Shown here: one piece after another, positions 1-8,148 of the stretch
Layout of the letters: every line of letters begins with the position of its first letter
Numbering within the stretch: position 1 is the stretch's first letter
Source of the DNA: a virus
DNA length: 64,000 nt
Strand: one strand, 5' to 3'
IMG/VR virus record: IMGVR_UViG_3300020190_000007
Span: 1 to 64,000 of that record
Translations under genes and position numbers: made by a program
The notes under the pieces: model-generated
Seen by the model: the letters and a program-made list of their open reading frames with translations, nothing else
What the model was told of the DNA's origin: nothing
Database searches by the model: none

Positions 1-96
1 GTTAGAGGTAAATGGAACATGTCTGAATATGGTAATGAGTTATCTATTCCGATAAATGAACACGGAATAGATGTAAACATAAGAGGAATATATTAA
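1..96 (+). CDS. 3' end of a truncated gene, probably glycan-related
   Basis: An open frame runs in from the left edge and ends at TAA 94-96. Only the last 31 residues are visible, ending NIRGIY. The next gene starts 2 bp later and the following five genes are chained by ATGA overlaps, so this belongs to the same glycan-modification operon. The fragment is too short for a family assignment; a glycosyltransferase or sugar-modifying enzyme is a guess from context alone. Confidence 0.6.
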   Translation, partial: VRGKWNMSEYGNELSIPINEHGIDVNIRGIY

Positions 97-98
97 TT

Positions 99-773
99 AT
101 GAAAATTGTATTATCATTTTACACCAATGAAAAATTTCGTAGCGTTAGTCAAAAATTGATTCAATATTACCAATCAAGAGGGTTTAATGATATCCGTGAA
201 TTTAATTCGGAAAATGTAAAAAAAGGTTCTTTTTATGATAAGAACAAAGAGATATTAGATTGTGAAATAGGAGATGGACTTTGGTTATGGAAACCAAAAA
301 TCATATTGGATATTTTAAATCAAATAGAAGATGGTGATGTGTTGATTTACACTGACGCGGGTGATTTGGTTGATGTTGATTACAACACGTTGGAGAATTA
401 TCTAAAGGACAATGATTATTATTTTACAAATTGGGGTGGTAAACGGTGGCCTCAAAAAATTTGTACGAAAAGAGACTGTTTCATATTAATGAATTGTGAT
501 GAGGAAAAATATCACGAAACTCCACAAATAGAAGCCGGTTTTATTATCATAAAAAAAACAAATCAAATGATGGATTTTGTTCAAGACTATTTACATTATT
601 GTAGTATTAAACAAATAGTTGACAACGAACCAAACAAATTAGGTGAGAATTTTCCTAATTGGCAATTTCATAGAAATGACCAAAGTGTATTAACAAATTT
701 AGTCGTCAAACATAATTTAAGATTTGACTCGTCACTTGATTATAGAATTCAATATAACATACATTTACCATGA
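99..773 (+). CDS. Glycosyltransferase-like protein (GT-A type, DxD-like motif)
   Basis: This 224-residue protein probably transfers a sugar from a nucleotide sugar. It starts with a beta strand (KIVLSFYTN), has a conserved-looking GDGLWLWKPKIILD stretch at about residues 58-71, and then IYTDAGD at 83-89. The last resembles the metal-binding DxD region of GT8/GT32-like capsule glycosyltransferases. The tail QIEAGFIIIKKT fits the acceptor side of the fold. The start is the only ATG 2 bp after the preceding stop, and the stop overlaps the next start as ATGA. The donor and acceptor cannot be read from sequence. Confidence 0.6.
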   Translation: MKIVLSFYTNEKFRSVSQKLIQYYQSRGFNDIREFNSENVKKGSFYDKNKEILDCEIGDGLWLWKPKIILDILNQIEDGDVLIYTDAGDLVDVDYNTLENYLKDNDYYFTNWGGKRWPQKICTKRDCFILMNCDEEKYHETPQIEAGFIIIKKTNQMMDFVQDYLHYCSIKQIVDNEPNKLGENFPNWQFHRNDQSVLTNLVVKHNLRFDSSLDYRIQYNIHLP

Positions 774-1531
774 AATTTATCGCATTAAATTATAATTACG
801 ATTTAAATAAAATGTCCCAAATAGGTAGAAAATGGGCATATGAAGTTTATAAAAATAATAAATTTATTGTTGATTATTCGGCAGCATCATATGCCTCATT
901 TATAGATAAAAATAAAAATAGTGTTCTACATTTATACACAGATAATGTGAACCTGATGAGGGAAAAGATGTCATTTTATAATATTGACCAAGATAGAATA
1001 ATATATATTGATTATTCTAATGAATTACGTAAATACGGTAGTGAATTAAATTACAGTTTTACGGTTTTGAATGATTTTATCAATTATGCAAAATCAGAAA
1101 CTGAGTATACCGTAAAAATTGATAATGATTTGTTTTTTCATTCGGAATTACCCAAAATTGATGAAGATTCTATCATGGTTTGGAAATATGAAAGGATTGT
1201 TAAAAATGGAGACCCTAGGTGGGGTGAAATAAAAATTTGTAATCACATCACAAAAAATTTAGATTTTAAAATTTACAATTTAGGAATATTTGGCTTACCT
1301 GTTGGATACGACATTGAGTCCGCAAAAAAAATCATGGAGGAAATGATATCTGTAGACATATCGGATGTTACAGATGTCGATTCAAAAATATATCACTGTT
1401 GTGAGCAAACCGCAAATAATTGGATTTTTCACATAGAGAAATATAATGTTGTCGAAATGTACAATTATGTTGACCACCTATTTGACCGAAAAGGTGATTG
1501 TATCGAATTATCAAAATATCTATTAAAATGA
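770..1531 (+). CDS. Putative glycosyltransferase-like protein
   Basis: A 253-residue soluble protein. KIDNDLFF at residues 116-123 carries a DND triplet after a hydrophobic strand, the usual setting of a GT-A metal-binding motif. The N-terminus (MKFIALNYNYDLNKMSQIGRKW) and the middle do not match a family I can name. It is translationally coupled on both sides: ATGA with the upstream gene at 770-773 and with the downstream gene at 1528-1531. Its place between glycosyltransferases supports a sugar-transfer role, but the catalytic assignment is inference. Confidence 0.5.
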   Translation: MKFIALNYNYDLNKMSQIGRKWAYEVYKNNKFIVDYSAASYASFIDKNKNSVLHLYTDNVNLMREKMSFYNIDQDRIIYIDYSNELRKYGSELNYSFTVLNDFINYAKSETEYTVKIDNDLFFHSELPKIDEDSIMVWKYERIVKNGDPRWGEIKICNHITKNLDFKIYNLGIFGLPVGYDIESAKKIMEEMISVDISDVTDVDSKIYHCCEQTANNWIFHIEKYNVVEMYNYVDHLFDRKGDCIELSKYLLK

Positions 1532-2295
1532 AAACATCAGTAGTATTAACAATCCACAATAAGGAGTTTTTGATGAATCAAGTGGTAAACAACTTGGTAA
1601 ATAATTTATCAGAACTGAATGACCAAATTGTAATAGTTTTTGATGGTTGTACAGATAATAGTGAAGGTATTGTTCGTGACATTTTAAAGAGTGTTAATAA
1701 TAAGAAAATTGATTACCTGTATGTGGATAATGTATTTGAAACCAAAGCCAATAATATTGGTCTAAAATCTGTTCTAAATGATTATGTTGTTTTAATACAA
1801 GACGACATGGTTGTAACGGAAAAAGATTTTGATAAAAGGATGTTGGTACCATTTAAAAAATATGGTGACGTGTTCGCTGTAACATCTTTTGTTGCTCACA
1901 ATAACATATATAATGAACAGACAAAACAAATAAACTATATTGATATTGCACATAAAGATAACTCGTCAAGGGATATTTTCTATGCTAGAGAATATGGTAA
2001 TAGAGGTCCGTTAATGTACAACTATAACGACGTAGTAAGATTAAATTTTTTAGATGAATATTTTTCACCTCAAAATTATGATGATATGGATATATCTATG
2101 AGGGCATTCAAAGAACTCGGAAAAGTATCAGGTTTATACAAGGTTGATTATATTTCTGAACCTGGATGGGGTACTACTAGACAAAAAAATCAATCACTAC
2201 ATAATAATTTAGTTTATATAAATGCAGCAAAAATCCTTGAAAAACACAGGGATTTATTGTATAATAAAGACAAATATAAAGAGGATAGAGAATGA
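1528..2295 (+). CDS. Family 2 glycosyltransferase
   Basis: The 255-residue product shows the GT2 pattern: an N-terminal TSVVLTIHNKEFL strand and loop, the nucleotide-binding VIVFDGCTDNSEG at about 35-47, and the DxD-like QDDM at 91-94 after VVLI. A downstream W-rich segment (SEPGWGTTR) fits the acceptor-binding half. The start chosen is ATG 1528, which overlaps the upstream stop as ATGA; an ATG 30 bp further upstream would add ten residues with no counterpart in GT2 proteins. It likely extends a glycan made by this operon. Confidence 0.75.
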   Translation: MKTSVVLTIHNKEFLMNQVVNNLVNNLSELNDQIVIVFDGCTDNSEGIVRDILKSVNNKKIDYLYVDNVFETKANNIGLKSVLNDYVVLIQDDMVVTEKDFDKRMLVPFKKYGDVFAVTSFVAHNNIYNEQTKQINYIDIAHKDNSSRDIFYAREYGNRGPLMYNYNDVVRLNFLDEYFSPQNYDDMDISMRAFKELGKVSGLYKVDYISEPGWGTTRQKNQSLHNNLVYINAAKILEKHRDLLYNKDKYKEDRE

Positions 2296-2909
2296 ATAAT
2301 TTAGAATTAAAAACATTCATGTTAAAACATAATGTTAATATCCATGGTGTAATTCACGTTGGTGCACATTTTGGTCAAGAAGATGAGGTTTATAAAGAAT
2401 TGGGTATTTCAAATAGAATGTACTTTGAACCATTATCTTCTAATTTTGAGACCTTAAAAGAAAAAATAGATGATGATGCTAGTTTAATTAAACTAGCATT
2501 AGGTAATGAAAAAAGAAGAATTCCTATGTTTGTTGAATCTTTTAATAAAGGTATGTCTTCTTCGATATTAGAGCCCAAATTACATTCTGTTCAATTTCCT
2601 CACATCGTATTCGACTCCGTAGAAGAAGTTGAAATGGATAGACTGGATGATTTAAATTATGATTTTTCAAAATACAACATGATGAACATTGATGTTCAGG
2701 GTTTTGAATTAGAAGTTCTTAAAGGTTCTGTAAATACATTAAACAACATAGATTATATTATCGTAGAAATAAACAAAGCCGAATTATATAAAGGATGTCC
2801 ACACTTTAATGAGTTAAACAATTGGATGATTCATCATGGGTTTACCTGTGTTGAACAGTTTTGGTGGGGTAATAATTTTGGTGAAGGATTTTTTAAAAAA
2901 GTAAAATGA
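2292..2909 (+). CDS. FkbM-family SAM-dependent methyltransferase
   Basis: A 205-residue protein with the hallmarks of FkbM methyltransferases. GVIHVGAHFGQE at about 19-30 is the SAM-binding glycine loop, YFEP at 44-47 is the acidic residue after strand 2, and MNIDVQGFELEVLKGS is the family's C-terminal signature. Members O-methylate sugars or other hydroxyl groups and are common in capsule and O-antigen clusters. It is coupled by ATGA to the glycosyltransferase before it and to the epimerase after it, so methyl-capping of a glycan is the likely job. Confidence 0.85.
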   Translation: MNNLELKTFMLKHNVNIHGVIHVGAHFGQEDEVYKELGISNRMYFEPLSSNFETLKEKIDDDASLIKLALGNEKRRIPMFVESFNKGMSSSILEPKLHSVQFPHIVFDSVEEVEMDRLDDLNYDFSKYNMMNIDVQGFELEVLKGSVNTLNNIDYIIVEINKAELYKGCPHFNELNNWMIHHGFTCVEQFWWGNNFGEGFFKKVK

Positions 2910-3982
2910 AACGAGTACTTGTATTAGGTGGCGGTGGATTTATTGGTGGTCACCTCGCAAAAAGATTAAAAAATGAAGGGAACTATGTAAGAGTAGTTGA
3001 CATAAAAAGACATGAGTATTTTCATGAAAAAGATTTTTGTGATGAGTTCTTAGTTTATGACTTGACGGACCCAAAAAATGTGTCATCGGTTATGAGACTG
3101 GAAGAATCAAATGGTGTGATATTACCTTTTAATTATTATAAACAACCATATTCAGTTGAAATTCCTTTTGATGAGGTATACCAATTAGCCGCAGACATGG
3201 GTGGTGCTGGTTACATTTTCACAGGTGAAAATGATGCGAATGTTATGCACAATTCGGCTATGATAAATTTAAATGTTGTGAATGAATCGGTAAAAACTAA
3301 AGTTAAAAAGATTTTTTATTCATCGTCAGCATGTATGTACCCCGAACACAATCAATTAGACCCTAACAATCCAAATTGTGAAGAATCTTCAGCATATCCA
3401 GCAAACCCCGATTCAGAGTATGGTTGGGAGAAATTATTTTCGGAAAGACTGTACTTGGCGTTTTACAGGAACCATGGTTTAAATGTTCGAATTGCCAGAT
3501 TTCATAACATATTTGGTCCTTTTGGTACATGGAAAGGTGGTAAAGAAAAGGCACCAGCTGCGATGTGTAGAAAAGTTGCCGAAATGTTAGATGGTGGAGA
3601 AATTGAGGTATGGGGTGACGGTCAACAAACTCGTTCATTCTTATATGTTGATGAGTGTGTTGAGGCGGTTTTAAGGTTAATGAGACAAGATTCTTTCTTG
3701 GGTCCTGTAAATATTGGTTCCGAAGAGAAGGTAACAATTAATGAGTTAGCACAAATGGCTATTGATATCTCAGGTAAAGAAATCTACATCAAAAATATTG
3801 GTGGTGAGGAATTTAAACAGAAGTATGGTTACAAGTGTCCTGTCGGTGTTAGAGGAAGAAATTCTGACAATAATCTATACCGTGAGAAAATAGGTTGGGT
3901 AGTTAATGAACCTCTATTTTATGGTATGGAAAAAACCTATAAATGGATTAGTGAATTAGTAAATAAAAAAGGGGGTTATTGA
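2906..3982 (+). CDS. NAD-dependent sugar epimerase, GDP-mannose 3,5-epimerase-like
   Basis: A 358-residue extended-SDR enzyme. GGGGFIGG at 8-15 binds NAD. The catalytic set seen in GDP-mannose 3,5-epimerase is present: SSACMYP with Cys143, Tyr172-x3-Lys176 (YGWEK), and RFHNIFGPFGTWKGGKEKAPAA with lysines at about 213-215. This resembles plant GME far more than ordinary UDP-glucose epimerases. An apparent insertion (about 65-88, LEESNGVILPF and following) precedes the QLAADMGGAG segment. The product would be GDP-L-galactose or GDP-gulose, inferred from family knowledge. It is the last gene of the + operon and its stop lies in a terminator loop. Confidence 0.8.
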   Translation: MKRVLVLGGGGFIGGHLAKRLKNEGNYVRVVDIKRHEYFHEKDFCDEFLVYDLTDPKNVSSVMRLEESNGVILPFNYYKQPYSVEIPFDEVYQLAADMGGAGYIFTGENDANVMHNSAMINLNVVNESVKTKVKKIFYSSSACMYPEHNQLDPNNPNCEESSAYPANPDSEYGWEKLFSERLYLAFYRNHGLNVRIARFHNIFGPFGTWKGGKEKAPAAMCRKVAEMLDGGEIEVWGDGQQTRSFLYVDECVEAVLRLMRQDSFLGPVNIGSEEKVTINELAQMAIDISGKEIYIKNIGGEEFKQKYGYKCPVGVRGRNSDNNLYREKIGWVVNEPLFYGMEKTYKWISELVNKKGGY

Positions 3983-3999
3983 CCCCCTTCTTTTTTTTC
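3962..3999. terminator. Bidirectional intrinsic terminator
   Basis: The stem AAGGGGG (3969-3975) pairs with CCCCCTT (3983-3989) around the 7-nt loop TTATTGA. A run of eight T follows on the + strand (3991-3998), and the A-run at 3965-3970 gives a T-tract on the - strand. The loop consists of the TGA stop of the + strand epimerase gene and the TAA stop of the - strand glutaredoxin gene. It should stop transcripts from both sides. Confidence 0.85.
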
Positions 4000-4269
4000 A
4001 ATGTATTTTAATATGATAGCCAACGCCTCATCATCCCCATCAAAATCTTTTTGAGGACAAAAAAAAGGTCCTTTACCCGTATCGTCTTTTTTAATATAAA
4101 AAGCGGGTAGGTACTCATTACCTGTTTGCTCAATCACCTTATTCCAAATCTCTTTATTCCTACCAACTTCGACTTCTCTGTAGGGGAGCGACTCTTTTTT
4201 GAGTCTTTCTTTTAATCTATTACAACCTCCACATCCATCAAGGGTAAATAATAATAATTCATTTGCCAT
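3976..4269 (-). CDS. Glutaredoxin-like protein
   Basis: A 97-residue thioredoxin-fold protein with an N-terminal strand and a CGGC redox site at residues 13-16 (LFTLDGCGGC). LPAFYI at about 74-79 holds the expected cis-proline region. Length and motif fit glutaredoxins or NrdH-type redoxins. It sits 1 bp downstream of the thioredoxin gene. Together they can reduce the phage ribonucleotide reductase at 55-58 kb, an inference from known NrdA biochemistry. Its last codons overlap the convergent epimerase gene by 7 bp. Confidence 0.75.
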   Translation of the reverse strand: MANELLLFTLDGCGGCNRLKERLKKESLPYREVEVGRNKEIWNKVIEQTGNEYLPAFYIKKDDTGKGPFFCPQKDFDGDDEALAIILKYIEKKEGGQ

Positions 4270-4270
4270 A

Positions 4271-4576
4271 TTATAACGAATTTAATATTTCTTTATAGAA
4301 CCAATCGGGTCTAACTCCGGATGTTCTTGATACCTCATTATTACCGTTGAATATCATAACCGTGGGTACTGAACGTACTCCATATTCTTGGGAGCCCGAC
4401 ATTTCAGAATCAACATTAACTTTCACAAATTTAATATCGGGGTATTCGTGTTGTAGTAAGTCTAATTTTGGTAATAACATTTTACATGGTCCACACCATT
4501 CGGCGTAAAAGTCGGCGAGAACTTTCTCACCATTTTGTTTCATTTTGTTTAGTTTTTCAACTGTTACTAACTCCAT
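4271..4576 (-). CDS. Thioredoxin
   Basis: A 101-residue protein with the canonical WCGPC active site at 27-31 (DFYAEWCGPCKMLLPKL), the NVDSE segment after the central strand, and the cis-proline in VRSVPTVMIF. This is full length for thioredoxin and has no signal peptide, so it acts in the cytoplasm. Probable roles are reduction of NrdA and, as in T7, service to phage DNA replication, though no T7-type polymerase is in the window. It lies between the AAA+ gene (4 bp away) and the glutaredoxin gene. Confidence 0.93.
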   Translation of the reverse strand: MELVTVEKLNKMKQNGEKVLADFYAEWCGPCKMLLPKLDLLQHEYPDIKFVKVNVDSEMSGSQEYGVRSVPTVMIFNGNNEVSRTSGVRPDWFYKEILNSL

Positions 4577-4580
4577 TTTT

Positions 4581-5654
4581 TTAATTTTTAAAACCTATTT
4601 GTTTTTTATTTTCAACTCGAACCACGTCTTCATCGATATTATAAATATCTGCAAGTGTGGTGGGTTTGTCAACCGTTTTTTTCTTACCTAAATGTTTCAA
4701 CAATTTGTTTGATTCTTCAATACTTAAAGGTTCAAATTTATGTTCACAAATCAACCTGCCTTTTCTTAATAAAGCTTGGTCAATTTTTTCTTTTTTCATA
4801 TTGAAAGTAGCAAGGATTTGAATATTTAAACAATCTCCAAGTATACCATCTGTTAGATTTAAAATGTTAGAAACACCAGCAGACGAGCCATTTAATTCTC
4901 TATCTGAAATTACTTTTTCCGCATCTTCAATAATCAGAATAGAGTTTTTATGCTCCATTAAAAACGGGATTATTGATGGTTCTGATAATGATTCCGCCAT
5001 GGTGGGCGGGATGAAAAGTATTTCCTTATCGTTTATTAATTTAGTTAGGTATTTGATATAGGAAGTTTTACCTGTGCCAGGGTCTCCATGAAATAATACG
5101 ATACCCTTATCATTATTTTTGTTTAAACGACTTATGATTGTTTCGTGTATTTTTACAAATTTAGAACCGTAATTCAATTTTATATTAACATCTGGTACAT
5201 TCAGTTCATACTCCTCAGTGTCCATGTGACCCATTTCGGATTTGACTAAACTTATGCCCCCCTTTTTTAATTTAACTTCAAATTCAGATATTTTTTTAAG
5301 GTCAAAATTTATATCAAAAATACCTTGTGATAAGGTATAATAAAATTCCAAATCAAATAATAGTTCGTCCTTTTCATATCTTGATTTTAACAAAATCGCG
5401 GTTTTATTGTCATTATTGAGAAGAAAAATCTCCGTACTTGGTTTATGTACTCTTCTTTTAGTGGTCGAATTTAATTCGCTTATAGGTCTGTACCCATTTA
5501 ATATAAAATAATCGACTATATTCGACTCATATACCTTATCTGACTTATAAAAAGAAGGTACTTCATCAAAAATGTGAAGATACAATTGCTTGGTTGGTAT
5601 ATCTGTACCATATGATGTTTCATAAATTAAATAATGTTTTGGTGTTTTTCTCAT
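4581..5654 (-). CDS. AAA+ ATPase
   Basis: A 357-residue protein with an N-terminal domain of about 170 residues that I do not recognise, followed by one AAA+ module. Walker A is GDPGTGKTS at about 190-198, Walker B is ILIIEDAEKV, sensor 1 is in ILATFN, and the arginine-finger/sensor region is QALLRKGRLICEHKF. The RKGRL element resembles Bcs1- and protease-type AAA ATPases, so a remodelling or chaperone role is likely; the target is unknown. It is packed between thioredoxin and a 96-residue unknown with 1-4 bp gaps. Confidence 0.8.
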   Translation of the reverse strand: MRKTPKHYLIYETSYGTDIPTKQLYLHIFDEVPSFYKSDKVYESNIVDYFILNGYRPISELNSTTKRRVHKPSTEIFLLNNDNKTAILLKSRYEKDELLFDLEFYYTLSQGIFDINFDLKKISEFEVKLKKGGISLVKSEMGHMDTEEYELNVPDVNIKLNYGSKFVKIHETIISRLNKNNDKGIVLFHGDPGTGKTSYIKYLTKLINDKEILFIPPTMAESLSEPSIIPFLMEHKNSILIIEDAEKVISDRELNGSSAGVSNILNLTDGILGDCLNIQILATFNMKKEKIDQALLRKGRLICEHKFEPLSIEESNKLLKHLGKKKTVDKPTTLADIYNIDEDVVRVENKKQIGFKN

Positions 5655-5655
5655 T

Positions 5656-5946
5656 CTACTTAAAATAAAATTTTAAATCTTTTGATTCGTAAAAATATAT
5701 TTCATGAAATTCGCTTTCTTCTACACTTTTGAAAATCATTAAAGACATTCTTAAGAATTCAAGTTGTTCTTGTGACAATTGAGGTTCCCCCGTTTTTTTA
5801 AAGTTATTTTCCGCCACTTTCAAAATACTATTATAAAATTCATTTTCATCTACGTTTGACAAAAAATATTTACCTACCTCTTCGTTATTTTTAAAATAAT
5901 TTTGGATGGTTTGTAGATATATAAGACTTTCGGGTGAAAAATCCAT
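5656..5946 (-). CDS. Small protein of unknown function
   Basis: A 96-residue, acidic, helix-rich protein (MDFSPESLIYLQTIQNYF...). It has no cysteines, membrane segment or recognised motif. The gene lies 1-2 bp from both the Dam gene upstream and the AAA+ gene downstream, which is the support for it being real. It could be an adaptor for the AAA+ ATPase that follows, but that is only positional inference. Confidence 0.65.
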   Translation of the reverse strand: MDFSPESLIYLQTIQNYFKNNEEVGKYFLSNVDENEFYNSILKVAENNFKKTGEPQLSQEQLEFLRMSLMIFKSVEESEFHEIYFYESKDLKFYFK

Positions 5947-5948
5947 TT

Positions 5949-6839
5949 TTAATAATTCATTATTAGCAACTCGATACCTTCGTTTTGAGTTCCGTCTTTC
6001 TTAGCTGCCGCCGCCTTCTTAAAAGTTTGTTCAGCCCACTTATAACCAGTTGGTTCAAACATCAATAATTGGCCGTTTTTACCCAACCCAATTCCATTTT
6101 CGGGAAACCAATCATGAAGTTGCTTAAATTCATAATACGATAAACTAAATTTACCCTGTATATTTTTAAGTGCATTAGCCAATCTCTCGTGGTCACCACT
6201 ATCAAAATCGTGATTTGAATAATAATTTTCTGTTTTCCAATACGGTGGGTCCATGTAAAAATATGTTTTTGGTGAGTCATATTTTTTAAGGACGTTTTCG
6301 AAATCCATATTTTCAACAAAAGTAATTCTATCTAAATGTGCTCGGTACTCGGGATGTTTTAATTTATCCATGAAAATTAAGACTTTACACCTGTACTTAC
6401 CTTTATAATCGGTGTAACTAGATGTTTCGGGTTTAGAACCTGAAAAAACTTGAGTTAGTACATATACATATTTAGCCGCAATATCAAAATTTGGTTCATC
6501 ACCAATTACTGTCTCATCCTCAAAAACCTCTTTTTGATATTTACGAAACATTTGTTCGTACTCAGGAGGGGTGTCTTCGATACCTAGCTGTTGACATGGG
6601 TATTTTGAAAGTTCTTCCCATAGTCGGTCGTAATTTTTAGCACACTTAAATAGATTTGCGTTCAAACGATTAAAATCGTTATAAACGACAGTTTTAAGAT
6701 TTGGGTACTTATTTAGGTCCATATTAAAAAATACCCAAAACATACCTGAAAATCCCTCTACATAAGTTTCAATGTCATTAGGTATGAATGGAACTATCCA
6801 CTTACCTATTCTAGCTTTTCCTCCAATATAAGATATCAT
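5949..6839 (-). CDS. dam: DNA adenine N6-methyltransferase (Dam/D12 class)
   Basis: A 296-residue D12-class methylase. Motif X/I lies near the N-terminus (SYIGGKARIGKWIVPFIP, then YVEGFSGMFWVFFN) and the catalytic DPPY motif is at 197-200 (TYFYMDPPYW). These enzymes methylate adenine N6 in short targets, and phages use them against host restriction. The target site cannot be read here; GATC is only the family default. A possible sigma70-like promoter lies 41-70 bp upstream. Confidence 0.88.
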   Translation of the reverse strand: MISYIGGKARIGKWIVPFIPNDIETYVEGFSGMFWVFFNMDLNKYPNLKTVVYNDFNRLNANLFKCAKNYDRLWEELSKYPCQQLGIEDTPPEYEQMFRKYQKEVFEDETVIGDEPNFDIAAKYVYVLTQVFSGSKPETSSYTDYKGKYRCKVLIFMDKLKHPEYRAHLDRITFVENMDFENVLKKYDSPKTYFYMDPPYWKTENYYSNHDFDSGDHERLANALKNIQGKFSLSYYEFKQLHDWFPENGIGLGKNGQLLMFEPTGYKWAEQTFKKAAAAKKDGTQNEGIELLIMNY

Positions 6840-6879
6840 GTATGATTTTTATTTACACTATTAGTCATGTAACTATAAA

Positions 6880-6909
6880 AATATAATAAATTTTTTTTAA
6901 AAATGGAAA
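6880..6909 (-). promoter_or_regulatory. Weak candidate promoter before dam
   Basis: On the coding (-) strand TTTCCA (6904-6909) is followed after 18 bp by TATATT (6880-6885), then TTTATAG. The -10 context TATATTTTTATAG is the same as in the better promoter before the 2,940-residue gene. The -35 matches TTGACA at only four of six positions, and AT-rich DNA produces such matches by chance. Confidence 0.3.
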
Positions 6910-6923
6910 TCTAGTTGTTCATT

Positions 6924-7091
6924 TTATTTAACGGGTTTAGATTTGGTATTTCCTCCTGATTTTCTTTTTTTTCTAGCGGCGCAATGTGCTTTTTGTGAGA
7001 ACCCTTTTGGGTTTTCACAATTAATGGTCTTTTTATACTTAATGGACCACTTCTCCATCACAACATCCTTTAATAATTCTATTAATTTCAT
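6924..7091 (-). CDS. Small basic Cys-containing protein (55 aa)
   Basis: This gene is too short for routine ORF cut-offs. It runs from ATG 7089-7091 to TAA 6924-6926 and encodes 55 residues. The core NCENPKGFSQKAHCAARKKR (residues 24-43) followed by KSGGNTKSKPVK is a recognisable small-protein pattern of large environmental phages, with two conserved-looking cysteines and a basic tail suited to nucleic-acid binding. I recall the pattern but no function for it. The start is preceded by AAGTATTTATC on the coding strand, close to the element seen before several late genes. Confidence 0.75.
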   Translation of the reverse strand: MKLIELLKDVVMEKWSIKYKKTINCENPKGFSQKAHCAARKKRKSGGNTKSKPVK

Positions 7092-7128
7092 ATTGATAAA
7101 TACTTATTTATTACTTATTTTTTGTATT

Positions 7129-7293
7129 ATGGGATGTTCTAATTGTAAACAGAAAAAAGAAATGGTTCCACCAACAAAGGAGTCATTAGAAAGATTAGCA
7201 CAAAAGACAGAAAAGGTGATGTACGGCGCTTTTATTATTTTAAGCGTTTTTGCGGTTTACGGAATCTACTCTTTTATTAAAAACTTTCTATGA
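7129..7293 (+). CDS. Small single-pass membrane protein
   Basis: A 54-residue protein starting at ATG 7129: MGCSNCKQKK, then a charged helix, then a hydrophobic segment at about 34-49 (AFIILSVFAVYGIYSF). The CxxC near the N-terminus could bind metal or be redox-active. A longer reading from 6943 only translates the antisense of the 55-aa gene and was discarded. The stop overlaps the next start as ATGA (7290-7293). Function unknown. Confidence 0.65.
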   Translation: MGCSNCKQKKEMVPPTKESLERLAQKTEKVMYGAFIILSVFAVYGIYSFIKNFL

Positions 7294-7928
7294 AAAATGG
7301 AAAATACTTTGTAGTTTTATTTTGTAACAAGAAAAGAGTTAAAATTCTATACAGATGTCAAAAAAGGACAACTGTGTACGAGTATTGGCATGAATATAAG
7401 ACAGAGAAAAAACCAAGATTTGTAAAGACACAAAACAGAAAAAGGAACAACGAAGTGGTTTATGAACTGGTCTTAATTTTTCCCAACAATAGGTGGGCGA
7501 CTAAAACATTTGTCAAGGATAGTTTGGGGAGATTGATTGAGGCTAAGTACGAAGATGATAAATTCAGAATCAAAGAGATAATTCCTTATTGGAAAGAAGA
7601 ACTAATATACGATTTTCAAAAGAAGGAGAGAATTAGATATCATGAATTATTGGAACAAATAACATCTATAAATGAAATAGGTCAAATATTCACATTGAAT
7701 AATAAACTATTTGTTCAAAACGATAATAATATACTGTTGTTTGGAAATAAGAATATTGGTGACACTAAAAGGTTGTTTGAATTGATAAGAGAAGATGTTC
7801 TAAAAAAGAATAGTGGTAATTTCATATTCATAAAAGACGTATCAACCGCGCAAAGAAAATCTCTTTATCAATTATTAGAATCTAAAGGATTTAAAAAATC
7901 TGAGCTATTTAGACACTACTCTTATTAA
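7290..7928 (+). CDS. Protein of unknown function (212 aa)
   Basis: A lysine/arginine-rich soluble protein of 212 residues, coupled by ATGA to the small membrane protein before it. The N-terminal half is basic with an aromatic pattern (TTVYEYWHEYKTEKKPRF); the C-terminal half looks alpha/beta (NILLFGNKNIGDTKRLFELIRED). I recognise no catalytic motif. The two + genes form an island inside a long - strand region, and the 3' end overlaps the convergent 79-residue gene by 20 bp. Confidence 0.7.
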   Translation: MKNGKYFVVLFCNKKRVKILYRCQKRTTVYEYWHEYKTEKKPRFVKTQNRKRNNEVVYELVLIFPNNRWATKTFVKDSLGRLIEAKYEDDKFRIKEIIPYWKEELIYDFQKKERIRYHELLEQITSINEIGQIFTLNNKLFVQNDNNILLFGNKNIGDTKRLFELIREDVLKKNSGNFIFIKDVSTAQRKSLYQLLESKGFKKSELFRHYSY

Positions 7929-8148
7929 AGATAATGTCAACTTCACCAATTTTAATTGTGAACGTTTTATCGGGTTTACCCATTTTTCCATTTTGTTTTT
8001 TCGAAATATAATCAAAAGTTTGTAGAAATTTTTCATTTTCTAACTCAATAACTAAGGTACTAGATTTTGTATCTAAGTTAATTTTTTCAATTAAATCTGA
8101 AATTATCGCTAATTGGTTTATTAAGTCACCCCTTTTTTCCATATCCAA
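7909..8148 (-). CDS. Small protein of unknown function (79 aa)
   Basis: A 79-residue protein with an N-terminal amphipathic helix (GDLINQLAIISDLIEKINL) and a beta-rich C-terminus (FTIKIGEVDIIFN). Its start overlaps the 70-residue gene upstream by 23 bp and its end overlaps the convergent + gene by 20 bp. A second Met at residue 3 is an alternative start. No function can be assigned. Confidence 0.55.
   Translation of the reverse strand: MDMEKRGDLINQLAIISDLIEKINLDTKSSTLVIELENEKFLQTFDYISKKQNGKMGKPDKTFTIKIGEVDIIFNKSSV

Noticed and set aside
6062-6319. 85-codon frame inside the adenine methylase gene
   Set aside because: It lies wholly within dam in another frame and has no recognisable feature.
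6943-7128. Upstream part of a 116-codon + strand frame
   Set aside because: It is antisense to the 55-residue - strand gene; only the part from ATG 7129 looks like a protein.
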